A stretch of DNA of 64,000 nt from Ceratotherium simum simum (GCF_000283155.1 NW_004454156.1:34803498-34867497), one strand, 5' to 3'. Counted from the stretch's first letter, positions 30,893 to 41,019 are shown. Numbers and translations: made by a program. Notes: generated by a model not told the origin, from the letters alone.

Positions 30893-31849
30893 AAACTCAT
30901 ACCTGCCTCATATAATGAGGTTTCCTGTATTCTCAAAAGAGAGTCAACCTTTCTTTTTGAGGAACATTTTTCATTCCTTCTTCAATCTGTTTGTACTAAT
31001 AAGTGAATTCGAGTATATTTCCTTCCACATGGTTCCCTTTCTTCTTACAGTTTTAAAACCCATACTTACAAGAAGTCCACTCTAACACTGCTCATTGTTG
31101 TATATATTTGGAGACACTGTGGAAAAAGACATGCCCTTCAAAAATCACAAGTCAAAAACCAGATATAACAGTCCATTAAGAAGGGCTGTCTTCACTTCAG
31201 CCTATAAAAATGTGCCCATTTAATTCAGACATTATGGTGTCAGAGTGATCTTCATCTACAAGAATTTCAGAAGGATCTCTTAGAACTTCAGATGATTGAG
31301 TTTCTTCTCCTTGTGGGGCAATCTGGTTGTCAAGAAAGAATTTCAGATTTCTTACACAAAGGTGGTTCTTCCCCAGCCCAGCTTAGTTTTTGCCAAACTG
31401 GGTCTCTGTTGTGCAGAATCAGGAAAAGTGTAGAGAGAAGCAGAGAGGCAAGCAGAAAGGGACAGGATTAGTGAGGAAGCCTGAGTTCCTCCTGACTAAA
31501 GGCAGCAGGGAGGAGAGAGAACAGGATGCGGGGGCCGGGGAAGGAGGATATGGGCATTTGCTGTAGGAGGCTCTAGAAGTGAGAAATGTTTCTGCAGGTT
31601 ATGAATTGGGTCCTCTTTAACGTTCCTTAGGGATTATGAGTAGAGATTGGATTGGAATTCCAATCAAAGCTACTCTTTTAGTAGCTTCTTAATCTGTGAC
31701 TCTTTGCAGAGCTGACCCACTTGGAGCTCTGTTATTTGTTAGGGTTACATGAGTTTAGGCTACTGGATTTATGGCAAAATAGTTCCTGCAAGGAGAACAT
31801 CAACTATTCTACTTGAGGTCTTAGTTAAGGGCGATTTGTCAGTTTACAC
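30893..31849. other. AT-rich repeat-poor stretch
   Basis: No recognisable gene or family. A 67-codon plus frame (30882-31085) starts in the L1 remnant. The tract 31420-31560 is purine-rich. Confidence 0.4.
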
Positions 31850-31908
31850 GTTTGTTTCCCTTCCTTGGCCGTGAGGCTCTGGAGAACAGGGACCCCTATG
31901 CTTTATTG
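31850..31908 (+). mobile_element. L2 LINE 3' UTR, left part, split by an L1
   Basis: The text 'gccgtgaggctctggagaac' followed by 'agggacccctatgctttatt' is the L2 pre-terminal segment. It continues at 32071. Confidence 0.65.
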
Positions 31909-32070
31909 CTCTTTTTTTTTTTTTTAACATTATTATTATTTTTTGTTTTTATCGAAGACAATTTTAAAAGAGCAGCTTTGGGTTTACAATAAAATTGAGA
32001 GGAAGGTACAGAGATTTCGCATATACCCCCTGCTCCCACACATGCATAGCCCCCCCCATTATCAACATCA
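31909..32070 (-). mobile_element. 5'-truncated L1 3' end, antisense, inserted in L2
   Basis: A T15 run (31911-31926) is the inverted poly-A. It is followed by the inverted L1 3' UTR: 'aaaattgagaggaaggtaca' then 'gagatttcgcatataccccc'. Only about 160 bases were copied. The word 'ctttattg' is present at 31901 and again at 32071, an 8-base candidate target duplication. Confidence 0.82.
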
Positions 32071-32168
32071 CTTTATTGGTCTTTATAGATTCAGCCCATG
32101 GGGATGACCATAGTTGCTGGCATATACTAGGCACTCAGTGAATGTCTGCTGAACGAATGAATGAGGCT
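32071..32168 (+). mobile_element. L2 LINE 3' terminus, right part of the split copy
   Basis: The text 'gctggcatatactaggcact' followed by 'cagtgaatgtctgctgaacg' and 'aatgaatga' is the L2 end. Confidence 0.8.
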
Positions 32169-32429
32169 ACCAATGGGAGCGATTTACTTAAGACTTTCAA
32201 ATCTCTAACGAGGTTCATACGAAGGTCTGTTGAAAATATTCAGGCACTATAGGATGGGGTGGTCTAATAAACAGACTCTAATCTATTACTTCTGGAAGCC
32301 GATTTAAGTTAGGAAATGAATGTTCCCAGGAAACGGTGTTGGGCCCTATGGCTGTTTCTTACACATGATTCAGGGAATGGAAAGACTATGATTGGCGAGT
32401 TTGCAGATGATACTAAACTGGCTCCAATC
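32169..32429. other. No clear feature
   Basis: Unique sequence. The phrase 'gcgagtttgcagatgatact' near 32396 is unclassified. Confidence 0.4.
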
Positions 32430-33142
32430 TGAGATGCATCCTTGACTGCTGTCTTTGTCTCATAACCACATTCAATCCATAGCAAATCCTATTGGCTTTA
32501 CTTTCCACACAGAGCCCGAATCCCACCACTGCTCATCCCCTCCTGCCACTCCCCTCAATCCGAGCTACATCCTCGCTCACCCGGACTGTTGTAATGGCCA
32601 CCTGACTGACCTCCCTGCGTCCCCTCTGGCCCGTATAGGCTGTTCCCTACCCACCAACTGGATCTTGACGCTCCTCCACTCAAAGCCCTCCAATGGCTTC
32701 CATCGTGCTCACAGCAAAAGCCAAAGAAAATCCTTTCAATCCGGCCCCGGCTGCCTCCCTGCCCTCCCCTAGCTCCTGGGACACTGGCTTCCTTACATTT
32801 CCTCAAATGCACCCAGCACTTTCCTGTTTCTCCCACTCGAGGCTCTGCCCCAGATAGCAGCAGCCTGGCTCTTTCCCTCACTTCCTTTAGGTTCTTCCCC
32901 CTGGGCTTTCCTTCCCTGGCCTCCCCAGGTCAAATTGCAGCTCCTTTGCCTGACCCTCTTTCCCGTTAACTTCTTCTCCATAGCACTTACCTCCACCTGA
33001 CCTAGATTTCGCTTTTTTGTTTGTTTATTGTCTGTCCATCTCCTGTAGAACGAGGGCCCTTTGTGAGGGTGAGGACTTACATTTGCTCTGCCCACTACTC
33101 TGTCCCAGTGCCTGGCACAGCAATTGTGGGATAAATGTCGAG
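32430..33142 (+). mobile_element. L2 LINE ORF2 3' part to terminus, sense
   Basis: The text 'attcaatccatagcaaatcc', 'aaagccctccaatggcttcc', 'ttcttctccatagcacttac' and 'cccagtgcctggcacagcaa' follows L2 order. The 105-codon plus frame (32455-32772) and 108- and 129-codon minus frames lie in this copy and are not genes. Confidence 0.87.
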
Positions 33143-33213
33143 AGCCCTCCCAGGCGATGGGTGGGTCGCTTCCATGTGGCATGTGCCTCGGTGTCTGATG
33201 TTCCTAAGATCAT

Positions 33214-33269
33214 GCTGCAGTGATTGTGTATATGTGTGTGGCTGCAGTGATTGTGTATATGTGTGTGGC
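33214..33269. repeat. 27-base tandem duplication
   Basis: Two identical 27-base units start at 33214 and 33241 and contain 'gctgcagtgattgtgtatat'. Identity is complete over both units, which implies a recent or selectively kept duplication. Confidence 0.9.
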
Positions 33270-34236
33270 TTAATTCTTGCCTATTTGCCTTCTTTAAGAG
33301 CGGTCAAGTGCTCTGGGCAGGGAAGGACAGCTGAGCAAAAGAGAACACAGGTGTCCAGTGAACCCAGCTGTCCACGTCTTCAGTTCAACAGAGGAGGGAA
33401 ACCAAAGAAGGTCATGCTTTGTGATTAGACTTGGGGATGTACAGAACCCAGCCTCAAGGGAAAAGGGCCACCAGCCCCGGGGGACACATATGGCTCCCAT
33501 GTCAAGGACAGAGGAGCTGGGCCTGGGCTCAGGAAGCCTCTGCCCGGGAGGAGAAGGGGTGTAAAGGCTGCTACAGAAGTCAGGCTGGAGGACCCTGGCA
33601 CTGGAATTGCCCTCACTTGAATGAATGTGCCCTGGATGGAGAAGCTTATCTTCATGAGATTTTATTTCCTTTATTGGATGGTGCTGGACACTGGATTTAT
33701 ATTCTGTGCCTGTAACTTTTTTTTTTTTACCTGTACAGAGTTTTCATTTTAATAAATCTTAATTTTTTTTTTTTACTGGACACAATAAGATTGGCCTGCG
33801 AATGGGCAGCGCTGTGATGATGAAGAATGTCCTGAGGTTTGTGTGTTTCCTCTGTTATGACCCAGGAAGTGGAAGCTTCTGCTTCCAGAAGGTTGAATTG
33901 GTGCAGAGATCTCTGGGGCCCTAGAGCACCAGGTGGGTGGTAAAATCCTGGCATGGTTCTGGTGTCTGGGGGTGCAAAGCAATTCTCAAATCCTCACCCA
34001 CTTCCTACTGCTCTGAGTGCCCGAAGCCCTGGAGAGTTCAGTGAGATGGTGGGCTGGCACAGACTTTATTTTTTGGGCGCGTATGAGCCTATAGACTTGC
34101 CATTTCTAGGGGGTCATTTCTAGGGACTTCCAGCACATTCTTTCTCAGGTTGTCACATTTAAGTGTAGTATGACAGAATATTACAGCCTGTACTGGTCTT
34201 CAGTAGGGCGCCAGCATGGTCCATGGGAATCCTTAC
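33270..34236. other. Repeat-poor stretch
   Basis: Two T-runs (33718-33729 and 33763-33774) bracket 'tttcattttaataaatctta', which may be a tiny retroposed remnant. Overlapping frames of 60-97 codons on both strands at 33135-33715 have no recognised domain. A near-duplicate 'catttctaggg' occurs at 34101 and 34117. Confidence 0.35.
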
Positions 34237-34251
34237 AAAACACATGCAACA

Positions 34252-34553
34252 GAGGCTGGCCCCGTGGCTTAGCGGTTAAGTGCGCGAGCTCAGCTACTGG
34301 CGGCCCGGGTTCGGATCCTGGGTGCGCACCGACGCACTGCTTCTCCGGCCATGCTGAGGCCGCGTCCCACGTACAGCAACTAGAAGGATGTGCAACTATG
34401 ACATACAACTATCTACTGGGGCTTTGGGGGAAAAAAGAAAAAGGAGGAGGATTGGCAATAGATGTTAGCTCAGAGCCGGTCTTCCTCAGCAAAAAGAGGA
34501 AGATTAGCACGGATGTTAGCTCAAGGCTGATCTTCCTCACACACACAGAAAAA
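34252..34553 (+). mobile_element. Mosaic ERE SINE (ERE2-type body with ERE1-type tail), with target-site duplication
   Basis: The head 'ggctggccccgtggcttagc' and B box 'gggttcggatcctgg' lead to the ERE2 text 'acatacaactatctactggg'. Instead of ending there it continues with two 'gatgttagctca..g..' modules (34461 and 34513) typical of ERE1 tails. The 15-base duplication 'aaaacacatgcaaca' is perfect (34237 and 34554). At about 302 bases it is longer than its neighbours. Confidence 0.93.
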
Positions 34554-34568
34554 AAAACACATGCAACA

Positions 34569-34852
34569 AATATGAGCAAAGATCTCACAAGGCCATGGGA
34601 GTGAACAAAAATGGCCCATGAACTTGAGTGTGGGCAGGTGTAAAGGGAAAATACTCCTACCTTTATTGGGAGGAAGATGGGCCCTGGGCTGTGAATTTCA
34701 AACCAAGACAAGAGCCAAGGTCAAGACAGCTTCCTCCCTGAACCTTTAGCGAACATGCTGCCCTGGCCAAAAAGGGCGGGGGAGTGACAGGGCACCGCTG
34801 GACAGACTGCTGGAGGCTGTTATGGGATCTGGGGCAGGGAGGGCAAAGAGAA
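34569..34852. other. Unique spacer, no feature
   Basis: A GC-rich spacer between two ERE insertions. Nothing is recognised. Confidence 0.5.
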
Positions 34853-34886
34853 AGAAGTGCTCACTACGTGCTAGACTTTCACACAG
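34853..34886 (-). repeat. MIR SINE, antisense, left part split by an ERE
   Basis: The text 'gaagtgctcactacgtgcta' followed by 'gactttcacacag' is the inverted MIR tail. It resumes after the ERE. Confidence 0.65.
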
Positions 34887-35113
34887 GAGAGGCCCCGTGG
34901 CTTAGCGGTTAAGTGCGCGCGCTCCGCTGCTGGCGGCCCGGGTTCAGATCCTGGGCGCGCGCCGACGCACCGCTTCTCTGGCCATGCTGAGGCCACGTCC
35001 CACATACAGCAACTAGAAGGATATGCAGCTATGACATACAACTATCTACTGGGGCTTTAAGGGGAAAAAATAAATAAATAAAATCTTTAAAAATAAATAA
35101 ATAAAAATAAAAT
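34887..35113 (+). mobile_element. ERE2-type SINE, sense, inserted in a MIR
   Basis: It runs from 'aggccccgtggcttagcggt' to 'actatctactggggctttaa' and an A-rich tail with AAATA repeats. The head lacks the usual CCGG of GGCCGGCC. A clear target duplication is not visible, so the 5' end may be trimmed. Confidence 0.92.
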
Positions 35114-35250
35114 AATCCTGAAATGGTTACTATTAGTCCCATTTTACAGATGAGGACAACGAAGCTCAGAAGCTAGAGAATTTACTGGCTATCTCATGGC
35201 TTCTAAGTGTTGGGCTGGGAATCAGAGCTAACCCTGTCGTCCTCTCCCAT
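35114..35250 (-). repeat. MIR SINE, antisense, right part of the split copy
   Basis: The text 'tagtcccattttacagatga' followed by 'ggacaacgaagctcagaagc' completes the MIR begun at 34853. Confidence 0.78.
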
Positions 35251-35257
35251 CTCTTCC

Positions 35258-35690
35258 TTAGTTCCTTCCTTCCTTCAACACATTCTTATGCAGCACCCAC
35301 CACATGCCCGGCTCAGGTACTGGGGACCCGGCAGTGGCAAAGCAGGCATGTTCCTGCCCACGTGGAGCTTCCAGTCTAGGGGGGGATGTCGACAGTGAAA
35401 GAAGTAACAAGCGAATAAGACAGCCACAGATTGTGACAGTGCTATGAAGGAAAGAGGCAGGTGCGGTGACGGGGAAAGAATGTGGGGAGGGAGCTCCTTA
35501 GGCTGGTGGCCAGGGACCATCCTCCCACAGAGATAAGATGGAGCCTAACGTGCGAAGGGCTTGGTGGGGGACTGTGTCTGGGCTGGGGGAACAGCAATGA
35601 TGCGGGGGAGGGAAGGGGTTTGTGTGGCACAGGAGCTGAGAGAACGCCTGCGAGGCTGCAGAGGAGCGAGGCAAGGGGAGAGTGAGTCTG
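35258..35690 (-). mobile_element. L2 LINE 3' part, antisense
   Basis: The text 'ttccttccttcaacacattc', 'aggtactggggacccggcag', 'cgtggagcttccagtctagg' and 'gacagtgctatgaaggaaag' is inverted L2 in order. Later text is GC-rich and more diverged. Several short frames on both strands read this dead LINE. Confidence 0.75.
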
Positions 35691-36084
35691 AAGGTGTTTC
35701 TCCAAAGCGTCTGCCTTTTCATTCCAGCATGTCACTTCACAAGAAGGGCATTGCCGTCGGAAGAGGAAATACCGCTTTACACAGTGAGTAGGAAATTTAT
35801 GGTCTCTGGAAGTCTAAAGAGATGGTGGGGGCAGAAAAAAACCAACTGTTTCCCAATAGCTGTAGACACAGTCCCGCCGAGAGATTCCTAACACATTATT
35901 AAGGCAATCTGGAAGGCGGGGCTCCATCCTTCTGAGGGCGAGGTTCTGGATGACAGCCTGTCTTCCCACAGCACAAGCTCTGACCCCAAATCAAAAAAGA
36001 GGCTGTGATGGAGCCCTATGGGAGTGGGGAGGGGGCCCCGCATGGGTGGAAGCCCAACTACCGTGGAGATCCTGATGGCGTTTC
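35691..36084. other. No recognisable feature
   Basis: Unique sequence with overlapping short frames on both strands and no known domain. Confidence 0.45.
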
Positions 36085-36280
36085 TCAGATGCCTCCTCTG
36101 TCGGGAGCATTGTGTTCACTGTGGCACATGCCTCCCTTTCTGGAGGTCTCTCCTGTCTCCATCTTACAAATAGGGAAACTGAGGCTCAGAGAGGTAACGT
36201 CACTTGCCCAAGCTTGCTCAGCTAGTAAGAGTGTGTCTTCCTGACTCCAAAACCCATGTCCTTTCCTGTGAAGCAGGCTG
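36085..36280 (-). repeat. MIR SINE, antisense
   Basis: The inverted core 'aaatagggaaactgaggctc' then 'agagaggtaacgtcacttgc' is near consensus. It ends with inverted head 'ctccaaaacccatgtccttt'. Confidence 0.87.
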
Positions 36281-36414
36281 AGCGGCAGCGGATCAGCTGG
36301 GCGGGGAGGGTGTGGGACCAAAGAAGTAGGACCTGGGGCTCATTCTGGGGGAAAGGGGTGATAGCAGGGATGGGGTGGTGAGGGGACAAAGGGCACAGGG
36401 GGATCCTGCTGTGT

Positions 36415-36490
36415 GGGGTGGGCTTTGCTTTCGGGTCAGATGGACCTGTGTTCAAATCCCCCCTCTGCCAGTTGCTGGAATGGAGCAGGT
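36415..36490 (+). repeat. MIR SINE head fragment, sense
   Basis: The text 'gtgggctttgctttcgggtc' then 'gtgttcaaatcccccctctg' matches the MIR tRNA-related head only. Confidence 0.65.
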
Positions 36491-36799
36491 AGAGGGAACA
36501 CCTTGAAGACCTCAGCTCCCCATCCTGCCCCTCCCCCGGCCTGCCCTCCCGGGAGGAGGCCCCCACAGCTCCTCTTGCCTCTGGCTGCCTGAGTAAGCAG
36601 TCCACCAGAAGAGCCTGACTCATTCACCTTGGCTCCCTGCCGCCGGAGCTGCAGGGAGGACAGTGGCCCAGTCGCCCGTCCCTCCTAGCTTGGTCTGACT
36701 GTGCATCCTCCTGTGGGGGACACTCCAGGACAATCCCATCACAACTCTGCTCCTGGTACCTGCAGAAGCCTCAGCCTCCCAGTGGCCTCTCGTGGCCCA
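36491..36799. other. GC-rich unique stretch
   Basis: No CpG-island character: CpG is sparse despite high GC. No gene is recognised. Confidence 0.45.
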
Positions 36800-36962
36800 G
36801 CACACACCTGTGCTGCTTTATTGTATGTGGTTGGGTGTTAACGTGTCACCGCCCCTCACTGGACTGTGAGCTCTTGCAGGGCAGGGACGCGCCTGAGCCA
36901 TCTCCCAGCCCCAGTGCCCTGGCACAACATAAGGGCTGCTCAGCAAATATTTGTTGAATTCC
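36800..36962 (+). repeat. L2 LINE 3' end, sense
   Basis: The text 'ctggactgtgagctcttgca' followed by 'gggcagggacgcgcctgagc' and 'ctcagcaaatatttgttgaa' is a good L2 terminus. Confidence 0.82.
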
Positions 36963-37554
36963 CTTCCGAATCGACAGGAAATCCCCCACCCTTGCCTGGG
37001 GACGGTCACCGGAGGAGACAGAGTCCCGTGACCACACGGCTCCCGTTAGCTGAGCTCACCCAGCTGCAGCACCCTCGGATGCAGAGCGTGCGGAGGCACC
37101 TGCCACGTTTCGGCATTGTTTTCCTTCTGATGCTTCCAATTGCTGGTTTTATTCCAGCCCATTCTCACTTTCTGTCTTGGAAAATCACAAGGAAACTCCA
37201 CACTGCTCCTGGAATTCTTGCCAACATGATTCAAGCAGAATTGAGCACATGGCACCAAGTTCCCACACAAACAAAGACGCTGCCACTCTCAGCACAGTGG
37301 CCTCCTTCCTTCTGCCAGCCTGGGCCCCCCACCTTGCCTGGGCGAGAGGGGCAGTGTGCGTGCCTGGCTGGCCCAGGGTGAGAGCCCAGGACTGGCTCAC
37401 TGGCCCAGTTCTCACCCACAAGGCGCCCCATGGTGGGTGTGCCCAGGGTTGAGTGGGGTGGGTTGTGAAATAAACATGGAGGTGAGTTGCCCAGTGGGAA
37501 TAACCCAGATACTCATCGCCCCCCAATCCCCACTCATTCCCACTCACCCATGGT
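36963..37554. other. GC-rich repeat-free stretch with frames on both strands
   Basis: A 171-codon plus frame (36866-37381) starts inside the L2 end. A 120-codon minus frame (37185-37547) overlaps it. No domains are recognised. The plus frame's first third encodes LINE-derived text, which argues against a gene. Confidence 0.4.
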
Positions 37555-37746
37555 TTTCTAAATCAGGCCCCCTTATTAGCTGTGTGACTTGGGGTAAATC
37601 GCCTACTCTCTCTGTGCCTCAGTTTCCTCACCTGGCAAATGGGGATGGTCATAGCCCCAAATGGTTCTGAGGACTAAATGAGATACAGTGACAGCACCGC
37701 GCAGTGCTTGGTGTGCCCTAGCAGCCAATGACCGTTGGCTAGGAAG
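37555..37746 (+). repeat. MIR SINE, sense
   Basis: Core 'gctgtgtgacttggggtaaa' and 'tgtgcctcagtttcctcacc', and tail 'gtgcttggtgtgccctagca' are recognised. Confidence 0.85.
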
Positions 37747-38007
37747 CTGATGTCCTGTTTCAGAGTTAGCACATGTTCTCTGAGCTCAGGCAGAATGTTC
37801 CTCCGTCATAAGCCCCATGACCATGAAATCAATGACCTTCACGCCTGGACCCTCCCAGGGGCGCTGTTTGAGAGCAGACTTGGATTAAGCCTCCCATCCA
37901 AATCCAGTGTCGAGAAACCGAACGAGGAGCTGGGCTGACGTGTCGATTGGACACGTTACTGGCCTCAGTGTGGCTCTCTCCAGTCCCTCCCTGCAGGTTA
38001 GTGAGCA

Positions 38008-38196
38008 TCCCACCTCTGCCACCTCTGAGCTGAGTGACCTGAGACCGATGACTCAACTTCTCTCGTGCCTCTGTCCTCGTCTGTGACTGGGGTTGATAAG
38101 TGTACCAACTCGGAGGGGTGTCAGAAGGATTCCGTGTGGTCTTGAGTGTGAGGGGCTCGGCACAGGGCCTGGCGTGTGAGGTTTAAACTCAAGTTC
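38008..38196 (+). repeat. MIR SINE, sense, diverged
   Basis: The text 'cacctctgccacctctgagc' then 'gtgacctgagaccgatgact' and tail 'ctcggcacagggcctggcgt' is in MIR order. Confidence 0.72.
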
Positions 38197-38429
38197 TGTT
38201 CCTAAGAGCAGCTACTCAACCAGTGACGCTGCGTCATAAGTCTCTGTCGTTTAATCAGAGTTCTCCTTTGTGAAGCGCTGTGGCACCCCCGGGGGAAGGC
38301 AGGGCTGTTTTTGGAACTAGCTCCACTGCATGTCGCCAAATGAAAGGGACACCAAAACTGATGGTCCTCAAGGTGGGGGGACCTGGTCCAGAACTTGTCT
38401 CAGGACAAACTTCTGGGATTGGAGGTCAA
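38197..38429. other. No recognisable feature
   Basis: A short unique spacer between MIR copies. Confidence 0.5.
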
Positions 38430-38604
38430 GTGGCCTAAGAGGCTTGGCACTCGGACTGCCTGGGTTTGAACGGTGTTTCTGCCCTCACTCCCTGTGGGAT
38501 CTCGGGCAAGTTCCTTGGCTCTCTGAGCCTCTCTTTCCTCACCTGGAAAGTGGGCATAACTATATCCCTTTTGCAGGTGATTTCGTGAGACTAGAGAGTT
38601 AATA
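38430..38604 (+). repeat. MIR SINE, sense, missing its tail
   Basis: The text 'ttggcactcggactgcctgg' (head), 'gggatctcgggcaagttcct' and 'tctttcctcacctggaaagt' (core) is present. Confidence 0.83.
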
Positions 38605-38740
38605 ACAGCTTCTACTTCCTGTGGACCAGGCACTGTTCTAAGCCACGCTGTGATATGGTTACAACTATTATATCCTCACTTGACAGATGGGGAAACTGAG
38701 GCACAGAGAGGTCAGTAACTTGCTGAGAATTACTCATTCA
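38605..38740 (-). repeat. MIR SINE, antisense, abutting the previous sense copy
   Basis: The text 'gtggaccaggcactgttcta' then 'acagatggggaaactgaggc' is inverted MIR. The two copies meet tail to tail and could fold as an imperfect hairpin. Confidence 0.83.
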
Positions 38741-38789
38741 TCCCATTTCCTGACCTAGTCCCTGTTCCCTCCTCTGCTCTTGTCTCTTG

Positions 38790-39010
38790 CCCACTGCCAC
38801 TTTGGAATCATGACTGAATTGCACACATTTCTCCAAACTTGCCAAGCCAATCCATGTCTCTCTGCCTTTGTGTTCCTTCTGCCCAGAACGTCTGTCTCTT
38901 CATCTCTGCCTGACTCAGCCATGCGTGTCCTTCAAGGCTCAGCTCAGGTGTCTCCTCCTCCAGGAAGCCCTCCTGCCTAGGCACTAGAGGTAGGTGCCCC
39001 TTTAGCCTGG
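38790..39010 (+). repeat. L2 LINE 3' fragment, sense
   Basis: The text 'gtgttccttctgcccagaac' then 'tcaaggctcagctcaggtgt' and 'ctcctcctccaggaagccct' is typical L2 3' UTR-proximal text. Confidence 0.78.
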
Positions 39011-39054
39011 GCCACCTTACACCAGGCCTACACCACCTGCACACTGCTGATGGA

Positions 39055-39225
39055 TTCGATTTGCTCAGCACTTTTATCCCCTGGGCACATGCAGGCCCTT
39101 TACACAGTCTTTCATTCGTGCCCCTACAGCTCTTCAACATAGTCACTCTTTTTCTCCATTTCAGGGTTGAGGAGCAGGATTTGAACTCAGATTAGCCCTC
39201 CGTGGGGCACCAGGTTCCACATTCC
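39055..39225 (-). repeat. MIR SINE, antisense, diverged
   Basis: The text 'caggccctttacacagtctt' then 'gagcaggatttgaactcaga' is inverted MIR. The central core is poorly conserved. Confidence 0.6.
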
Positions 39226-39239
39226 TTTTTTACTCATCT

Positions 39240-39335
39240 CTTTTACTGGACCTGGGCTTATTTGTCTCTGTATGCCCAGGCCCTATGCCACATAGGGATT
39301 CAGACAATAGCTGTTGAATGAATCCTGACCACTCA
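39240..39335 (+). repeat. L2 3' terminus, sense
   Basis: The text 'gtctctgtatgcccaggccc' followed by 'gacaatagctgttgaatgaa' matches the L2 end. Confidence 0.6.
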
Positions 39336-39379
39336 TGATGTGTTTCTAGAATAATAATAGTTAAAAAAAAGACAGATCT

Positions 39380-39588
39380 GGGCTGGCCCCGTGGCTTAGC
39401 GGTTGGGTGCGCGCGCTCCGCTGCTGGCAGCCCGGGTTCGGATCCCGGACGCGCACTGACACACTGCTTCTCCGGCCATGCTGGGGCCGCGTCCCACATA
39501 CAGCAACTAGAAGGATGTGCAGCTATGACATACAACTATCTACTGGGGCTTTAGGGGAAAAATAAATAAATAAAATTATTTAAAAAAA
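39380..39588 (+). mobile_element. Young ERE2-type SINE, sense, with perfect 17-base target duplication
   Basis: The complete body starts 'gggctggccccgtggcttag' and reaches 'tactggggctttagggg' plus an AAATA-rich tail. The duplication 'aaaaaaaagacagatct' is identical at 39363-39379 and 39589-39605. Perfect flanks, a complete body and few substitutions make it the most recent-looking insertion in the window. Confidence 0.96.
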
Positions 39589-39702
39589 AAAAAAAAGACA
39601 GATCTCAATCAAGTATCCCAGGTTTCCATCCTCCTCGCTGGCTTAAGACAAGTTCTCATTAGGAGCGTAAGAGAGAGCAGACTCTTGCCTGAGTCAGCCA
39701 CT

Positions 39703-39758
39703 GTGTGTCTGTTCTAGTGCCTGGCACAGAGAAAGTGCTCAGAAATTATGGAATTGAC
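39703..39758 (+). repeat. L2 3' tail fragment
   Basis: The text 'tctgttctagtgcctggcac' followed by 'agagaaagtgctcagaaatt' matches. Confidence 0.65.
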
Positions 39759-40779
39759 AGGTAGACGCATGTTTCCCTTCGTGCATGATATCTTAGCTCC
39801 GCTCTCCGTGAACCCAGTCTTTGAGGCTCCCGAGTCCAATGCCTTTGGTTTATGCCAAGGGCTACTTAGATGAAAGGGCAATCCTTATTCTCCCCCAAAT
39901 CAGGGAAATTGGATTTCTGACGACTGCAGCACACACAAGCAAGAAATGAAATGACAAAGCAATATAAAACTTAAAGCGCTCAGAATACCCGTCTTCTCCA
40001 GGCGTCCTGAGTTCTTTTCTTTTTAGAGCAAAACTCTGTAATATTAATAAACAACAGAGAGAAGGATAGAAAAACGACTCTTTCTCTTTGACATGGTGAA
40101 GATCACAGGGACCAGAGAGACCTTTGATCTTTATTAATGCGTCGCGAGGGGGCCTCTCCCGCAGCTGTGGGAAGCAGACATCCAAAGAGTTTGCCTCGCT
40201 CGCAGTCCTCAGCATCCCTGGGCGCCTCAGATGACTGCCTGATACTGTTCAGAGACTAGCAGGGCCACGTCACGGGGACCCGCTGTGTCCTGGGCAAGAA
40301 CAAGGCAGCCCTAACCCAGCTCCCATCTGTAGGGGGCTGGAAGACAAGGGAAATTCAGGACACAGGCCTCAGTCACATGGGCCCGCTTCTAACCAAGGGC
40401 ACCGATGCCCTGAAGAGGCTCAGAAGGAACCAGGCTTTCATTGCAGGGACAAGCACGAGTCATGCCTAGGAGGGGTCACACCTGAGTTCATTAAGGAAAG
40501 CGTCTGATAACCAGCACCCTCATTTCCATTCCACTGCCTGGCTAAATGCTTCTTCCTGCTCCCCCTTCCCTATGGCTGGGCATTGCACGCAGGTGGCCAA
40601 AAAAATCTGTGACTTGATATCATGCAGACCTAATTCCACTGACTTAGTGAGTCAGGAATTGCAAAGTAGGTTCAGGAGAGCGCAAAAGAATTGGAAAGTT
40701 TTATGGTGAGGATTTAAGAGCCGAGAGAGCAGCAGAGTCAGACCACACACACTCAGACTGAGAAATGGAGAGGCCTATT
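39759..40779. other. Repeat-free stretch of about 1 kb
   Basis: A 117-codon minus frame (39862-40215) has no known domain. No repeat is recognised. Because repeats are dense on either side, this gap is a candidate for functional noncoding DNA or an unrecognised exon. Confidence 0.4.
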
Positions 40780-40930
40780 TTGACATTCATTCATTCACAA
40801 ATACTTATTGATCATCTACTCGGTGCTGAGCACTGGCTGGGCACTGGGACCCAGTGGTGGACAGGGCTGCAAAGGAGCTTCCTCCCGCAAGCAGAGCTCA
40901 CACTCACTCCGGTGTTCTAGCGGGAGACTT
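40780..40930 (-). repeat. L2 3' end, antisense
   Basis: The text 'cattcattcattcacaaata' then 'cttattgatcatctactcgg' and 'gagctcacactcactccggt' is the inverted L2 end. Confidence 0.82.
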
Positions 40931-41019
40931 TCTCCAGGAGCTGGGACGTCGCAGGGTTAAGCTCACTAGAGCCACATTGTAATGCAAGGGGAGTGGACCC
41001 CACCTGAACCCCCACTCTC

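Noticed and set aside
36866..37381. 171-codon frame
   Set aside because: It starts inside an L2 3' end and overlaps a 120-codon frame on the other strand. The translation has no domain I know.
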